Shown here: piece by piece, positions 1 to 10,803 of the stretch
How the letters are laid out: every line of letters starts with the position of its first letter
Numbering within the stretch: position 1 is the stretch's first letter
Source of the DNA: Molanna angustata
Lineage: Eukaryota; Arthropoda; Insecta; Trichoptera; Molannidae
Direction of reading: 5' to 3'
Assembly: GCA_963576475.1 (NCBI GenBank)
Contig: OY754982.1
Span: 17,294,217-17,358,216, forward strand
DNA: 64,000 nt
Translations under genes and position numbers: made by a program
Notes under the pieces: generated by a model
Database searches by the model: none
What the model saw: only the letters and a program-made list of their open reading frames with translations
What the model was told of the DNA's origin: nothing

Positions 1-243
1 TTTAACGTATGTTTTATTTAATGCATCAAATGTTAATTTTATCTTTTGCTGTAGAATCGTAGAAAGTTAGCGTAAGTTCACAACCATTCGTTTTAATATA
101 GGATTATGTGATAAAGACAATAAGCTTGAGTATGTCCTCTTTTAAGATATTAGAAATAAATTTACTTGTAAAAATACAATAAAACACAATTTTAATCCAC
201 AGCGAGTGTAAGTTTAAGGGTCTATAGTAGGCTAAATAGTAAA

Positions 244-746
244 TATACATACATACCATCACGCCGTATCCCTACTTGGGGTAGGCAGAGAGGACCGAAC
301 GCCAGACACCTTGACATACGTGTTTTGCCTCATTAACATCCATGCGTCGCGTCATACATGCTCTCCTATTATTCTGACTTCGTATATTACCATCTTTCAA
401 AATCTCATTTATATGATCATGCCAACTCTTTCTCGGGCGGCCACGACCTCTCATTCCACTCTTTTCAGCCTTGCATAGGTACTTTCTTTGTCAGGCGCTC
501 ATCGTTCATTCTCTCCACATGTCCGAACCATCGTAGTGTATTTACTTTCATTCTACTCACAATATCTCTTTCAATCTTGCATTCTCGTCTGATGGCCACA
601 TTCCTTATCCTATCATAGATCGTTCTACCACACATTCGTCTTAGGGACCTCATTTCCACAGCGTTAATTTTACTTTCATGCGTCTTTTGCCATGTCCATG
701 TCTCACTTGCATACATTAATGTTGGTACGACTATTGCATTGTGCAC
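244..746 (-). pseudogene. 5'-truncated LINE tail, family A, copy 1
   Basis: C-terminal end of a non-LTR retrotransposon polyprotein, downstream of the reverse transcriptase domain. The upper part (746-465) reads through YASETWTWQKTHESKINAVE and MKVNTLRWFGHVERMN. This is the arrangement common to many insect endonuclease-reverse transcriptase tails (LMYASE, then LRWFGH, then GRPRKSW). The lower part (454-272) continues in another frame with MRGRGRPRKSWHDHINEI, so there is at least one frameshift. The 3' side ends in a short (TATG)n tail near 240-256, as in the copies at 1500, 42797 and 47575. No RT catalytic motifs remain, so this is a dead 5'-truncated copy. The clade is uncertain; RTE-like is my best guess. 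Confidence 0.8.
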
Positions 747-756
747 AGCGAGTTTT

Positions 757-1500
757 GCTGGCCTTGAGAATAGTAAATATTGAAAATCTTTTCCCCAGAA
801 CCCTCAAAAGATACGTCTTAGAAATAAATAATTGTTTATTTTTACATCTTTATATTTCGTGAGTTTTTTTGCAATTTGAATGTTGTGTAAAACTTTTCTT
901 GTAAAATTGATTTTAGTAAAACCTTGTAAAATTTTTATTGTGAGTAACTAAAAAACTACAAGGCCTGTGAAGTAGATTTGAGTAGTTGAAAGAGAATATG
1001 TAAATCTAACGACTGAGTTTTTTTTATTATTATAATAGGTATTTTAATTATAATTCTTGCTATTTAAAAAAAAACTATTTTAACGTTTTTTTTTAAATAG
1101 CAAGAATTATAATTACGCAAATATATATTATGTATCACGGATTGGTGATATATGTATGTACAATATTTTTTCATGTTTCATACATTAGAAGGTAATTTAG
1201 TGGTACATCCGTATGCCCAAGGTACACAGGACACAGCCAGCTTCCTCAGAGGCTAAATTGGCGATGAAACTTTTTAAGTAATAAAAAAATAAAAAAATGT
1301 GTTTTGAATTCTATTCAATGAATATATGTACATAACATACGTACTCTAATTTGTATGTAAACATTCACTACTAAAATGGAAAATTTGATCTTAGAGTTCA
1401 AGTAACTTGCGGTCAACGGTTAATAGTTACTTCTAGTTATTGAATACTCGTGTACTGAACATAACTGCCGATTAATTTTATATACGATATATCTAGCATT
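757..1500. other. AT-rich stretch with one strong hairpin
   Basis: No coding signal or recognisable repeat. At 1046-1114 a 28-base arm (AATTATAATTCTTGCTATTT and flanking A run) is repeated inverted around an 11-base loop. It could be a small foldback element or a chance A/T palindrome. Confidence 0.5.
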
Positions 1501-1502
1501 AA

Positions 1503-1682
1503 TACATACATACATACCTACATACATACATACCATCATGCCATGTCTCTAATGGAGTAGGTAGAGACAACCGTGCGCCATAGACACCTTTGCAAACATT
1601 CATGGCTTCTTATACATTAATTCATCGTCTCATGCACGCTCGCCGATTGTCTAGCTTTTAATGATAGCTGCTTTCAAAATAT
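1503..1682 (-). pseudogene. Family A LINE tail, copy 2 (short)
   Basis: Only the last ~180 bases of family A are kept. On the + strand the block reads (CATA)n, then CATCATGCCATG, GTAGGTAGAGA and CATTCATGGCTTCTTA, matching the 3' end of the copies at 244-746 and 47575-47890. It lies in the same orientation as copy 1, about 1.2 kb away. It may be an independent truncated insertion or part of a broken tandem. Confidence 0.65.
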
Positions 1683-1719
1683 CAATATAAATAGGCCTTA
1701 TATTGATATTGGTATCTTA

Positions 1720-1908
1720 GATGGGTCGATGGCAGAGCGGTTAGCGCGCTGGGATAGTAATCCAGTGGTCGCGAGTTCGAATCCTGCCTCGACCGATTTC
1801 GTTCACCTTTATGCTTATTGCCACAAGCATTTATGCTTATTTTAGGGAACGTAGGAAGATGTATATGTACTTGTTTAACATGGACATATTCATTTCTTAA
1901 AAAAAAGT
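1720..1908 (+). mobile_element. tRNA-derived SINE, family A, copy 1
   Basis: Begins with a tRNA-like head holding a pol III A box (TGGCAGAGCGGTTAGCGC) and B box (GAGTTCGAATCC). A tRNA-unrelated body follows (TTTATGCTTATTTTAGGGAA, then GATGTATATGTACTTG) and the element ends in an A-rich tail. Copies at 2462 and 61106 share head, body and tail. A five-pair anticodon-like stem surrounds a seven-base loop. The shared non-tRNA body and poly-A tail show that this is a SINE and not a tRNA gene. It would be transcribed by RNA polymerase III and moved by a LINE. Confidence 0.9.
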
Positions 1909-1959
1909 AGGCATGTTTTGTTTGTACGAAAATCAAATAAACATAAAAATTAAATTATC

Positions 1960-2283
1960 GATAAGGGACCTCAATAAGAAGGCATAGATAAGGGAACTCA
2001 GTAAGAAGGCATAGATAAGGGAACTCAGTAAGAAGGCATAGATAAGGGAACTCAGTAAGTAGGCATAGATAAGGGAACTCAGTAAGAAGGCATAGATAAG
2101 GGAACTCAGTAAGAAGGCATAGATAAGGGAACTCAGTAAGAAGGCATAGATAAGGGAACTCAGTAAGAAGGCATAGATAAGGGAACTCATTAAGAAGGCA
2201 TAGATAAGGGAACTCAGTAAGAAGGCATAGATAAGGGAACTCAGTAAGAAGGCATAGATAAGGGAACTCAGTAAGAAGGCATA
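1960..2283. repeat. 27-bp tandem array, about 12 units
   Basis: Unit GATAAGGGAACTCAGTAAGA plus AGGCATA, repeated about twelve times. Single-base variants occur (GTAGGC for GAAGGC near 2058, CATTAAG near 2189). The unit matches a single-copy segment of the MITE here called family C (GATAGGGATCTCATTAAAAA-GGCATAATTGG in the copy at 22640), and the array runs straight into the next family C bases at 2284. The 117- and 128-residue open frames on the - strand are only the translated repeat. Confidence 0.95.
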
Positions 2284-2450
2284 ATTGGTGAACGTTGGGC
2301 AAACGCAAAAAGAGATCACGTGACTTAGTCGATGACAGGTCGTAAGCCCTGTAGGTGCCTTGAGTTCCTGATTTTTCTATAATATTCCAACTTTGTCTCT
2401 ATTGAGATGTTAAAAAAAATTGTCAAAAAAACATTATTATAAATCCTTTC
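2284..2450 (+). mobile_element. Family C MITE, copy 1 (carries the 27-bp array)
   Basis: Contains the family C core in order: ATTGGTGAACGTTG, GATCACGTGA, GATGACAGGTCGTAAGCCCT, GTAGGTGCCTTGA, ATTCCAACTTTGTCTCTATT and GAGATGTTAAA. The 5' part has been replaced or expanded by the adjacent 27-bp array. Related copies lie at 22480, 25284, 30736, 55304, 59595 and 62767. No coding capacity. Confidence 0.75.
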
Positions 2451-2461
2451 TTACAAATTGG

Positions 2462-2643
2462 GATGGGTGGTGGCAGAGCGGTTAGCGCGCTGGGCTAGCA
2501 ACCCAGAGGTCGCGAGTTCGAATCCTGCCACGACCGATTTCCATTCACCTATAGTACAAGCATTTATGCTTAGTTTAGGGAATGTATAAGGATGTATATG
2601 TACTTGTTATACAAGGACATATTCATTAATAAAAAAAAAAAAT
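2462..2643 (+). mobile_element. tRNA-derived SINE, family A, copy 2
   Basis: Same structure as the copy at 1720: A box (TGGCAGAGCGGTTAGCGC), anticodon-like loop CTAGCAA closed by CTGGG/CCCAG, B box (GAGTTCGAATCC), the TTTATGCTTAGTTTAGGGAA body, and an A-rich tail to about 2643. The tRNA-like head is better preserved than in copy 1. Confidence 0.9.
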
Positions 2644-2887
2644 AACATATTATGTATGCACAATATAACTTAAAATATATAGTACTATAATGAACTTAAA
2701 ATTAAAGTATTATGTTTTTTATTTTGATCACTTACTCACTATAGAGTTATATTTTGTAGATGATTTCTGGATAAGACACTCCACTAGGCCTGTGTCGGAG
2801 TGCCATTACATATATTTTTATTTAGTACAATGTTAATCTATTGGTACCTACTGTAAGGTAGTCTAATAGTACAATGTATTTATTTGT

Positions 2888-4437
2888 TCATTTCACTATA
2901 TACAATAGTCTTTCGCTCTCTTCTCTACCTTTGTTAAATAACCATTTAAATATTATTTTTTTTGCATTAGTTGATGAGATAGTTGAAATTTCTGGTATGT
3001 CTTGTTTTAACATATTATGAAGTTTAGGTGCTAGGTATGTATAGTTTTTTTGTCCCAGTGTGGTTTTCATTCTGGGTACTGCTTCAAGATTTCGTACAGT
3101 TTGTCTAGTTTTATGTGTAGTATGGTTTTGGGGAACGGGGCTGCTAGTTTTTGTATAGTTTTGTGTAATACTTTTAATGTAAAATTGTCGGATGTCAAGG
3201 ACCTCAAATTCTTTATATAGCAATTCGGAGGGGTATAAATATGTTTTTTTTGTTAATTACTCTTAAAATAGCTTTTTGTGCAGTGATTAATGGGTATAAT
3301 GTTGTTTTATATGTCCCCCCCCCCAGCTAGTAATTGCATAGCACAAGAGAGATTGAACAAGGGCAAAGTATATTGTTTTTAATTGTGCTTTATTTAAAAT
3401 GTTTCTAATCGTCTTGAATAGGTACTTATATTAGTTTGCGTATTTTTCCTGTTAGTTGGTTTATGTGTGCTTTCCAAGATAAGTATCTGTCAATGATGAT
3501 ACCTAAATATTTAATGTTTTCAGCGTTTGTTAGAGAGTTGCAAGTGCATTGTGAACGTATACAGTTATTGTTATGAATAATTAATTTGTTAGTTGTATGA
3601 GGTTGGCCTCTTGTATTAATACTAAATGTGACATAGTTAGTTTTTTTTGTGTTTAAGGTAAGTAAATTTTGATCTAGCCATCTTTTTAAAAGATTACATC
3701 CTTGTTCTGCCTTAAGGAAGACACCCTCCCATGTCAGTGAATGAAATAAGATAATTGTGTCATCAGCAAACGTTACTATCTTTCCTTCTGTTTCAAGTTG
3801 ACACATATCATTTATGTATAGAAGGAAAAGGATGGGCCCTAAGGTACTTCCCTGCGGCACACCAAAATTGAGGATTCTTTTGTCACTTTGAGTATTACCA
3901 TGTTTCAGGTATTGCGTTCTGCCAGAAAGGTATGATGTAAACCATTTTAAGGAAGATCCTTTTATTCCATTATTATCGAGCTTCTTTAATAATTTATCAT
4001 GAGATACTGTATTGAACGCTTTTGATAGATCTAAGGCAACTGCTATGCATTTATTGTTTGTATCCAATTTATCTGATATATAGTTTACCACTTCTAGTAT
4101 AGCTTCCTGTGTTCCTCTGTTTTTCCTGAACCCGTATTGATTATTTGCTAGAACTTTGTTTGATTCTAGGTAATTAGTTAATTGCCTGCATATACATTTT
4201 TCAAATATTTTGGAGATGACATTCAGTATCGAAATAGGTCTATAATTGTTGGGATCATTTTCCTTTCCTCCTTTGTGTATCGGTATTATTTTTGCTATTT
4301 TTAGATGATCCGGAAATTCTCCATTTGAGATACTCAAATTGATAATGTAACACAATGGGCTTAGTATCTCTGTTTTATTAGATTTTATTACTTTGGTACT
4401 TATTGAATCAGGTCCCGGAAAATTAGAGTAGGTCGTA
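2888..4437 (-). pseudogene. CR1-like LINE reverse transcriptase, frameshifted
   Basis: The main frame (4437-3426) carries most of an RT domain in order: NYRPISILNVISKIFEK, then QYGFRKNRGTQEAI, the motif A aspartate in LDLSKAFNTV, GVPQGSTLGPILFLLYINDM, the catalytic FADD box, and NLLTLNTKKTNYVTF. Two frame breaks follow, one at a run of nine C near 3317-3325. The C-terminal region reads WGGTYKTTLYPL and then MKTTLGQKNYTYLAPKLHNM, ending at 2888. The endonuclease and N-terminus are missing, so the copy is 5'-truncated near 4437. The overall motif order fits the CR1/Jockey superfamily. The copies at 20990-21658 and 56508-57580 share the C-terminal motif W-G-G-x-x-K-T. The catalytic residues are intact, but the frame breaks make it a pseudogene. 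Confidence 0.9.
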
Positions 4438-4929
4438 ATGTATAAATTACAAGACAGCGTATAATTTCTTCGTTTTGAATTTTGAGATATTATTAAAACG
4501 ATTTGTGTTATATTCGGATCTAAAATTGAGACCAAAATATATACAAAAGGGCAGTGAACTGCACGAATCGTTCAAGTCTTAAAATAGCTATCCCTTCTTC
4601 ATACCTGCCCTCATGACAGATATTTATATCGTTTCCTTTCGTTAGTTTCCGCCAAACCCTTCATGTCTAATCTCTTCATCTTTTCATGTTATTCCTAGAA
4701 TTGTTACCAAACCTTTGAGCCTTTATTTCATCTCGGTTAACTGGGAAGAATGTGTTCCCAACAATTGATTTGCAAAAGGTAAAATACTATTTTCAAATCA
4801 ATTGTTAAAGTACTTAGATACCTACTTACCTGAGTATAAAAAATCAGCACGAAATATATAATCTTTGTTTGTCTTGTTTTCTATATATTTACTATTCAAA
4901 GTTTTCTTATAACTTATACTTTTTTGTTC

Positions 4930-5215
4930 GTATTAAGTTCTATATCTTATACTTCTACCACACCCATACTGCAGGATCGTATTAAGTGCTATATCTTATA
5001 CTTCTACCGTATGCTATATCTTATACTTCTACCGTATTAAGAGCTATATCATATACTTCTACCGTATGCTATATCTTATACTTCTACCATAGTAAGAGCT
5101 ATTTCTTATACTTCTACCGTATTAAGTGCTATATCTTATACTTCTACCGTATTAAGGGCTATATCTTATACTTCTACCGTACCTATTAAGTGTTATATCT
5201 TATACTTCTACCACC
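4930..5215. repeat. Irregular 30/25-bp tandem array
   Basis: About nine units ending in CTATATCTTATACTTCTAC. The long form is preceded by CGTATTAAGTG and the short form by CGTATG only, so unit lengths alternate irregularly between about 30 and 25 bases. The phrase CCCATA(C/T)GCAGGATC occurs at both edges (about 4965 and 5216), which suggests that an edge segment was duplicated as the array grew. Confidence 0.85.
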
Positions 5216-5439
5216 ACCCATACGCAGGATCAAATACCATTTTTGATAAGTAAATTTATTAATTAATATTTTAAAATTAGATTTTCGAGAACATGGAACA
5301 TTTTGAAAATGTTGTGAGATAAATTCGTGAGACATTGACTGGTTAGTTGGATTGTAAACCCTCCCCAACGCTACGTAGTGCGCTTCTTCTGAAGAGTAGA
5401 ATGGACCCAATTATTCCTAATTGCTGGTGTCTCTTAAGT

Positions 5440-5640
5440 AGACTTTAAAAATCAAGTGGGTGTTGGCCAATGCTATACTCCTCACTACCAAGTAACTCCA
5501 CAGAGTATTCAAATTTTGTATGGAAAATTTATCAACATTATCAAGAAATGAGTTTGAAAAATAATTTTTGATTTATAGATTTTTTTCTGAAAACTTGATA
5601 ATTCTTCAATTTCATTTTATGAAAGTGTGCCTTATTAGCA
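5440..5640 (+). repeat. Dispersed repeat G, copy 1
   Basis: Matches 24490-24680 over about 190 bases with many substitutions. Shared phrases include CTCCTCACTACCAAG, ATTCAAATTTTGTATGGAAA and GAAAACTTGATAATTCTTCA. At 24.3 kb the same repeat follows repeat H directly, so G and H are probably two parts of one longer element. Class unknown. Confidence 0.6.
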
Positions 5641-5701
5641 ATTTTAAAATAAAATTTTCAGCACGCACTCGCGATAGCAAGTTTTGACAATTATGATGTT
5701 G

Positions 5702-5822
5702 ATTCTCTCACAAATCTAGACAGAATAGCTGTGACTCCTGAACCTATAGTCCCAGCTTCAATTCCCGGTGGAGACACAATATTTAACTGTGTTTTCAGTC
5801 TGTATATGTGTGACGATCTTCA
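5702..5822 (+). mobile_element. Broken pieces of SINE family B
   Basis: The + strand piece (about 5756-5822) reads CAATTCCCGGTGGAGACACA and TGTGTTTTCAGTCTG, matching the B box and start of the body of the intact copy at 16357. Just upstream (5702-5737), a piece resembling the same region in reverse (TCTCACAAATCTAGACAGAA) suggests an inverted or rearranged pair. The 62-residue open frame over this piece is not a gene. Confidence 0.55.
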
Positions 5823-6384
5823 TTTTCTTCTTTTTTGCCCTAGCGTTTATTCCATTTACTTGTGGCCGGCTCTCCTAGTCCTCATCATCCAAGTCCTGTC
5901 CTCCGCGTTCTCTGAATGAAGCCTTATTTATTTTATTTTTATTGTATCTTGAGATCTCTGGTTGTTGTGTATATCTAAGTGGTTAATGGTATTCTGTGAC
6001 CCACCTCTACGTCCATCGCTCTTTTTATTTTTATTCTTAACATAAAATTGTACACATAATTCTTTAAATATAAATGTTATTACGAATTACGAATTTAAAC
6101 GCGAAATATTACATGGTTAATTTTTGGTACAAAATATATTAACAATAATATAAACAAAATTAAATTGATATAAGAAATAACGACAAATTATTTAAACAAT
6201 AAAGTAAGTGAGATGAAATTAAATACAATTATTTTACATACAAAAGTAAAATAAATTGAAGAATCAAGAACGACACAATCTTTCAAAACTTACGTAAATA
6301 ATTTTCATCATGTATTATCGAAATGAAAAGAAATCTGAATTTATGTCACATTATGCTGTGACAGTTGATATGTTTATTTATTTA
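5823..6384. other. AT-rich, nothing recognised
   Basis: No coding signal, tandem structure or match to the other repeats in the window. Confidence 0.5.
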
Positions 6385-6409
6385 TTTATCTTTTTGTACA
6401 TAAAGAAAT

Positions 6410-6592
6410 ATATTGTACATTGGAGGGCTTATTGCCACTAGGCAATTTCTTCCAAACAACCATATATGTGAGAGGATCAATGTAATTTAATATCTCCAGA
6501 ATGTGACAACTTGTTGCTGGGTGTGGAATTAATCTTTGACATAGTGCCTTTTAGTGTTCGAGCAATACAAAAATAAAAATAAATGTTTTTAT
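6410..6592 (+). mobile_element. SINE family B-related 3' half
   Basis: The 3' part reads CTCCAGAATGTGACAACTTG, then TTGCTGGGTG, TTTGACATAGTGCC and an A-rich tail, matching the body of the copy at 16357. The 5' part (GGCTTATTGCCACTAGGCAA, TTTCTTCCAAACAAC) replaces the tRNA head. That 5' part resembles 53672-53708 and the reverse strand at 55753-55780. It may be a chimeric SINE or a SINE inserted at another repeat. Confidence 0.6.
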
Positions 6593-6965
6593 AATCAATA
6601 ATAATTATTCTTTATCAATTTACGCAATGCGTCTTTTAATAACTTTAGCAAGACAAAATAACGTAGAGATAACCTACAGGTCATTGGCGGTATATTTTTA
6701 ATGAAAAAATTATTTTTGTAATTTGATAATTATATAATTGTCTAATTATAAATTTACGTCACTGCCACCCAAACGAATTTCATCGGGTCATCCGCATTTA
6801 TTTTCATAAATTTAATGTTTTTATTTTCATTGACGTGAAACGATATCAATGGACGATAACTGTTTTAAATATATTGAATTTTTTATAACCTTCCTATAAA
6901 TTTTATTTATACTATCAATTTTAAACGATAATATTTTTATTTTATATTAATATAAGAACCATATA
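6593..6965. other. AT-rich, nothing recognised
   Basis: No open frame of note and no repeat match. It runs directly into the 75-bp array. Confidence 0.4.
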
Positions 6966-7404
6966 ACGTAGATATTGAATCTAAATGCCATACATAGTTC
7001 ACCTCATATCTACTTGGTATTATATTTAAACGATAATATTACGTAGATATTGAATCTAAATGCCATACATAGTTCACCTCATATCTACTTGGTATTATAT
7101 TTAAACGATAATATTACGTAGATATTGAATCTAAATGCCATACATAGTTCACCTCATATCTACTTGGTATTATATTTAAACGATAATATTACGTAGATAT
7201 TGAATCTAAATGCCATACATAGTTCACCTCATATCTACTTGGTATTATATTTAAACGATAATATTACGTAGATATTGAATCTAAATGCCATACATAGTTC
7301 ACCTCATATCTACTTGGTATTATATTTAAACGATAATTTTACGTAGATATTGAATCTAAATGCCATACATAGTTCACCTCATATCTACTTGGTATTATAT
7401 TTAA
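6966..7404. repeat. 75-bp tandem array, six units
   Basis: Units start at 6966, 7041, 7116, 7191, 7266 and 7341, an exact 75-base period. Each carries ACGTAGATATTGAATCTAAA, then TGCCATACATAGTTCACCTC and TTTAAACGATAAT. The units are almost identical (one A/T change at 7338), so the array is young. It abuts the 3' end of the next LINE fragment. Confidence 0.95.
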
Positions 7405-7905
7405 TAAGTCTTCTTCTTCTCTATGTGTCCTGTCGGGTTCCCCGACGTTGACGACCACTCGGGAGAAACTTTCCCTGTCCTGTGTGGTGCGGAACAAGTC
7501 CTCCACACGCCTCATTCCGGTCCACTTCCGAATGTTACTGAGCCAGGATAGCTGCTTCCTGCCGACCCCTCTACGGCCCTCAATCTTTACTTTTATGATC
7601 AACTGTACGATCGAGTATTTTTCGCCTCTCATAATGTGACCAAAATATGAAGTCTTACGGAGCTTGACTGTCGTGAACACGTAAGACTAGGTAAGACTTC
7701 AACGTTGCTCACCATGTCGGTCCAGGATATCCTTAGCATTCTACGATGAATCCACATTTCGAAAGCTTCCAGGCGGTTTATGGTACCAACCTTGAGGGTC
7801 CATGCCTCAACACCGTAGAGCAGGACCGACCATACATAGCATTTGATCATCCTTTGGCGTAGTTTTAGATTGATGATGTCGTTACAGAGGAGATTTCTCA
7901 TTTTA
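7405..7905 (-). pseudogene. LINE C-terminal fragment (endonuclease-RT type)
   Basis: Read on the - strand, the tail runs MIKCYVWSVLLYGVEAWTLK, RLEAFEMWIHRRMLRISWTD, a frame break, YFGHIMRGEKYSIVQLII, then GRRGVGRKQLSWLSNIRKW and a final DRESFSRVVVNV. This order (YGVEAWTL, LEAFEMW, GHI, GRKQLSW) is typical of RTE-like insect endonuclease-reverse transcriptase tails. No catalytic RT core is left. Fragments at 14346 and 46455 share the LEAFxxW or GRxxxSWLRN segments. It lies head to head with the RT fragment starting at 7963. Confidence 0.85.
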
Positions 7906-7962
7906 TTAAAAGAATTACGGGTCGCTTCTATCCTGCATTTATAAATCTATCCTGCATTTTAT

Positions 7963-9076
7963 AGAGTTCAACGTTGACACATACCATCTATTTGTTGACT
8001 TTAGGGCTGCTTACGACACAGTAAACCGAGAAAAACTCTACAGAGCCATGGATGAGTTTAATATCCCCAAGAAACTAGTAAACCTAGTGAAGCTCACAAT
8101 GTCCAACGTCGAATGTCGAGTTAGAATACAACAGGACGTGTCCGAACCCCTGAAGACTTTCAACGGACTGAGGCAGGGAGACGAACTTGCATGCACACTG
8201 TTTAACTTGGCACTGGAAAAGGCCATCCGAGACTCGGGTATTCAAATTGGTGGCCATATCTTCAATAAATCTGTGCAACTCCTTGCCTACGCTGATGATA
8301 TAGATATCATTGCACGCTCGGAAAATGATTTGAAAATTGCATTTAAAACCCTGGCTGCATCAGCAAGGAATATGGGGTTGATGCACGTGCATGAACGTCG
8401 AAAACCGCCAGATTTGCGAGTCGACGATTATACATTCGAAACTGTTAGCGAGTTTGTGTACCTCGGTACTATGGTGACAAGTGACAACAATGTCTCAACC
8501 GAAATTAAACGCCGAATAGTGTCCGCAAATCGGTGCTACTATGGGTTGCAGAGGCACATGAAGTCTCGTCACCTCACCAGAAAAACGAAAGTCCTCCTCT
8601 ATAAGACTCTAATTCGGCCAGTACTCTCATATGGATCAGAATGTTGGGCAATCGCTAAATCTGATGAAAGAGCCCTGGAAATTTTTGAGAGGAAGGTGCT
8701 GAGGAGGATCTACGGCCCGACTTGTGACAATGGAAAGTGGCGTATCAGGCACAACTACGAATTGTATGATCTGTACAAGGAGGCAACCATACTGAAAGAA
8801 ATAAGAATAGGAAGACTCAGATGGGCTGGACACGTCCAAAGAATGAGCGAGGAGGACGTCCCAAGACGGATCATGAATGGTGCACCGGGGAGACGAAGAA
8901 AAGTTGGAAGGCCGAAGCTTCAATGGCTGGACGGAGTGGTGAAGGATGCGAACAACATCGGCGTCCATAACTGGCGCAATGCGTCGCAGGATCGACAGTC
9001 ATGGAGGCGGGCTCTGCAGGAGACTAAGACCCGACCTGGGTTGTGGAGCCACAGATGATGATGATGATATATTATT
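7963..9076 (+). pseudogene. 5'-truncated LINE with partial RT domain, YADD retained
   Basis: One open frame from about 7963 to 9057, longer than the part after its first ATG (8048). It begins inside the RT domain with motif A (VDFRAAYDTVNREKL). It continues with GLRQGDELACTLFNLALEKA, the catalytic YADDIDII box, a shortened segment after MGL where a KTKxM block is usually seen, VYLGTMVTS, NRCYYGLQRHM, VLSYGSECWA, RLRWAGHVQRM and GRPKLQWLDGV. A stop and a (GAT)n tail follow at 9058-9076. It resembles the transposon-derived proteins often annotated as F52C9.6-like. The endonuclease and the first RT motifs are missing. A repeated TCTATCCTGCATTT at about 7928-7960 sits at the 5' junction. It is not a working element despite its length. 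Confidence 0.9.
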
Positions 9077-10345
9077 ATATAAAAAAAAATCTTCTAAAAC
9101 TTAGGAAATAGTAGAGTGATTATGAAATCAAGATATAAGAAATTGAAATAAAATATATATAATCAAAAAAAAATAATTAACGAAGACCATAAGTAATTCA
9201 AAAATATATACATAATGATAATGAGATATGTAGTAATTGGGGGGAATGGGGAGGAATAAAGGAGTAAGGTATTCTATGCCTCATATCACTGCGTCATTGC
9301 CAATATACCCCTGCGATATTGCGGATATGTGGTATTGAATATTATCAGTATCATAAAACCTTGTATTATACTCCGTACAAATGCGTGGAAAGCATGAATT
9401 AATTATATTATTAGTACTACAGTGTAGTATATGAAATAATTTTGAGTGTCTGCTAGTTCTACCTGGCACATGAAATTATAATATTATTTGAATATGTTGG
9501 CATTTACAATATAAGACTTATCAGAAATATTGTTTGATTTCTTGATATCATTATTATTTGTAATCTATTTATATGCTGGTATTGAATTTTAGTAAAAATT
9601 TCAATAGTATTTAATACCTATTTGGTATATAACGACTTTACAGATTCATTTTTATACGATTATATTCCATATTTTTTTTTTGTATTATGTATGCTATGAG
9701 AACAATAAATCTTTGCATTCTATGTGCGCCCAGATAAACTTAATGTGTGTACTAAAAAAAAGTAAAAATGATAAATTATGTACCTAATTAGATTCATAAT
9801 AAATAGTGTCAGTTTGTTGACCATATAAACTCAACCTTACACATTAAATTTGACATTAAGTATCGATAAATAACTCCAATCTATTAATATGGAGCGGAAA
9901 TACTAGTAAAATAGGGATGTGCAACATTACTTTTATTCGCGCAAATATGCTGATAAAAAGTATATGTGAAGGGTTGATCCAACTCAATTGATCCATAATT
10001 ACTTAATATTTTTCAATGTATAAATAAGAAAATAAAATGCAATATTTTTCACGTCATTTTAGTTTAAAATAACCGTGTATTTTATATATGCTACTTAAAA
10101 TTTAAAAATATAGAAAGAAAATTGTTTATGTTTAGTGATTAATGAAGCAGTTTGATCACCAAACAAATTATCTGACGCAAAAATGCGTAATTATTGTAAT
10201 TTAAAATAGACAGTACAAATTATATACTTAAGTTCAATTACTTAATAAAGTATTAAGATTGTGTCATGAGTAGCCATGTAGCGGGCAGCCTATAAAACAA
10301 TGCAGCGATCCAGGACGTCGGGCGTCGAATGTACTTACCTGAAGT
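9077..10345. other. AT-rich, nothing recognised
   Basis: Very AT-rich, short frames only, and no match to other repeats in the window. Confidence 0.5.
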
Positions 10346-10349
10346 TGCA

Positions 10350-10803
10350 GATTATGGCGTTTTTCACACTAATCTCACTGAACGCTTTCGAGCGGCGTTT
10401 CAATCTGAACACTTCATCTAAACGCTACGCTAAATGTCAAATGTTATTTATCATACTTGTCTCTTTTTAGGTTATATTTTCATCGAAAGACAACAATTGG
10501 GCAGCGGTATAAATAATGATCTCTGACCTTTTTGCATATTGTCATCATAAATAATGTCAACTGATATAATAAATACCACAGAAACAAATAGAAGACACCA
10601 TTCCACAGATAAAATAGAAGTCAACATATACATACTATAACTGTCAGAGCGTATTTCACCCGACAATTTTATCGAGCGTCACTAAACGCCATTTTATCGT
10701 TCTGAACGCCACAGAGTGTATTTTTCGAGCGTCTGTTTCCGGTCATTATGGACGGCTTAGAGCGCCAATAAGTGCACTCGGCGTTCATTGTGAACGTAGC
10801 CTA
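10350..10803. repeat. Possible degenerate MITE rich in GAGCG/AACGC motifs
   Basis: Two CG-containing blocks flank an ordinary AT-rich middle. The left block has ATGGCGTTTTTCACACTAAT, GAACGCTTTCGAGCGGCG. The right block has GAGCGTCACTAAACGCCATT, CGAGCGTCTG and CGGCGTTCATTGTGAACGTA. The outer ends are roughly inverted (GGCGTTTTTCACA against GGCTACGTTCACA). No target duplication was identified, so the assignment is weak. Confidence 0.35.

Noticed and set aside
1933..2319. 117- and 128-residue repetitive frames on the - strand, looking like a repeat protein
   Set aside because: They are translations of the 27-bp array (27 is a multiple of three), which derives from a non-coding MITE.
1720..2540. 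tRNA genes (also at 16357, 42361 and 61106)
   Set aside because: The A and B boxes are real, but each tRNA-like head is followed by the same non-tRNA body and an A-rich tail. They are SINEs.
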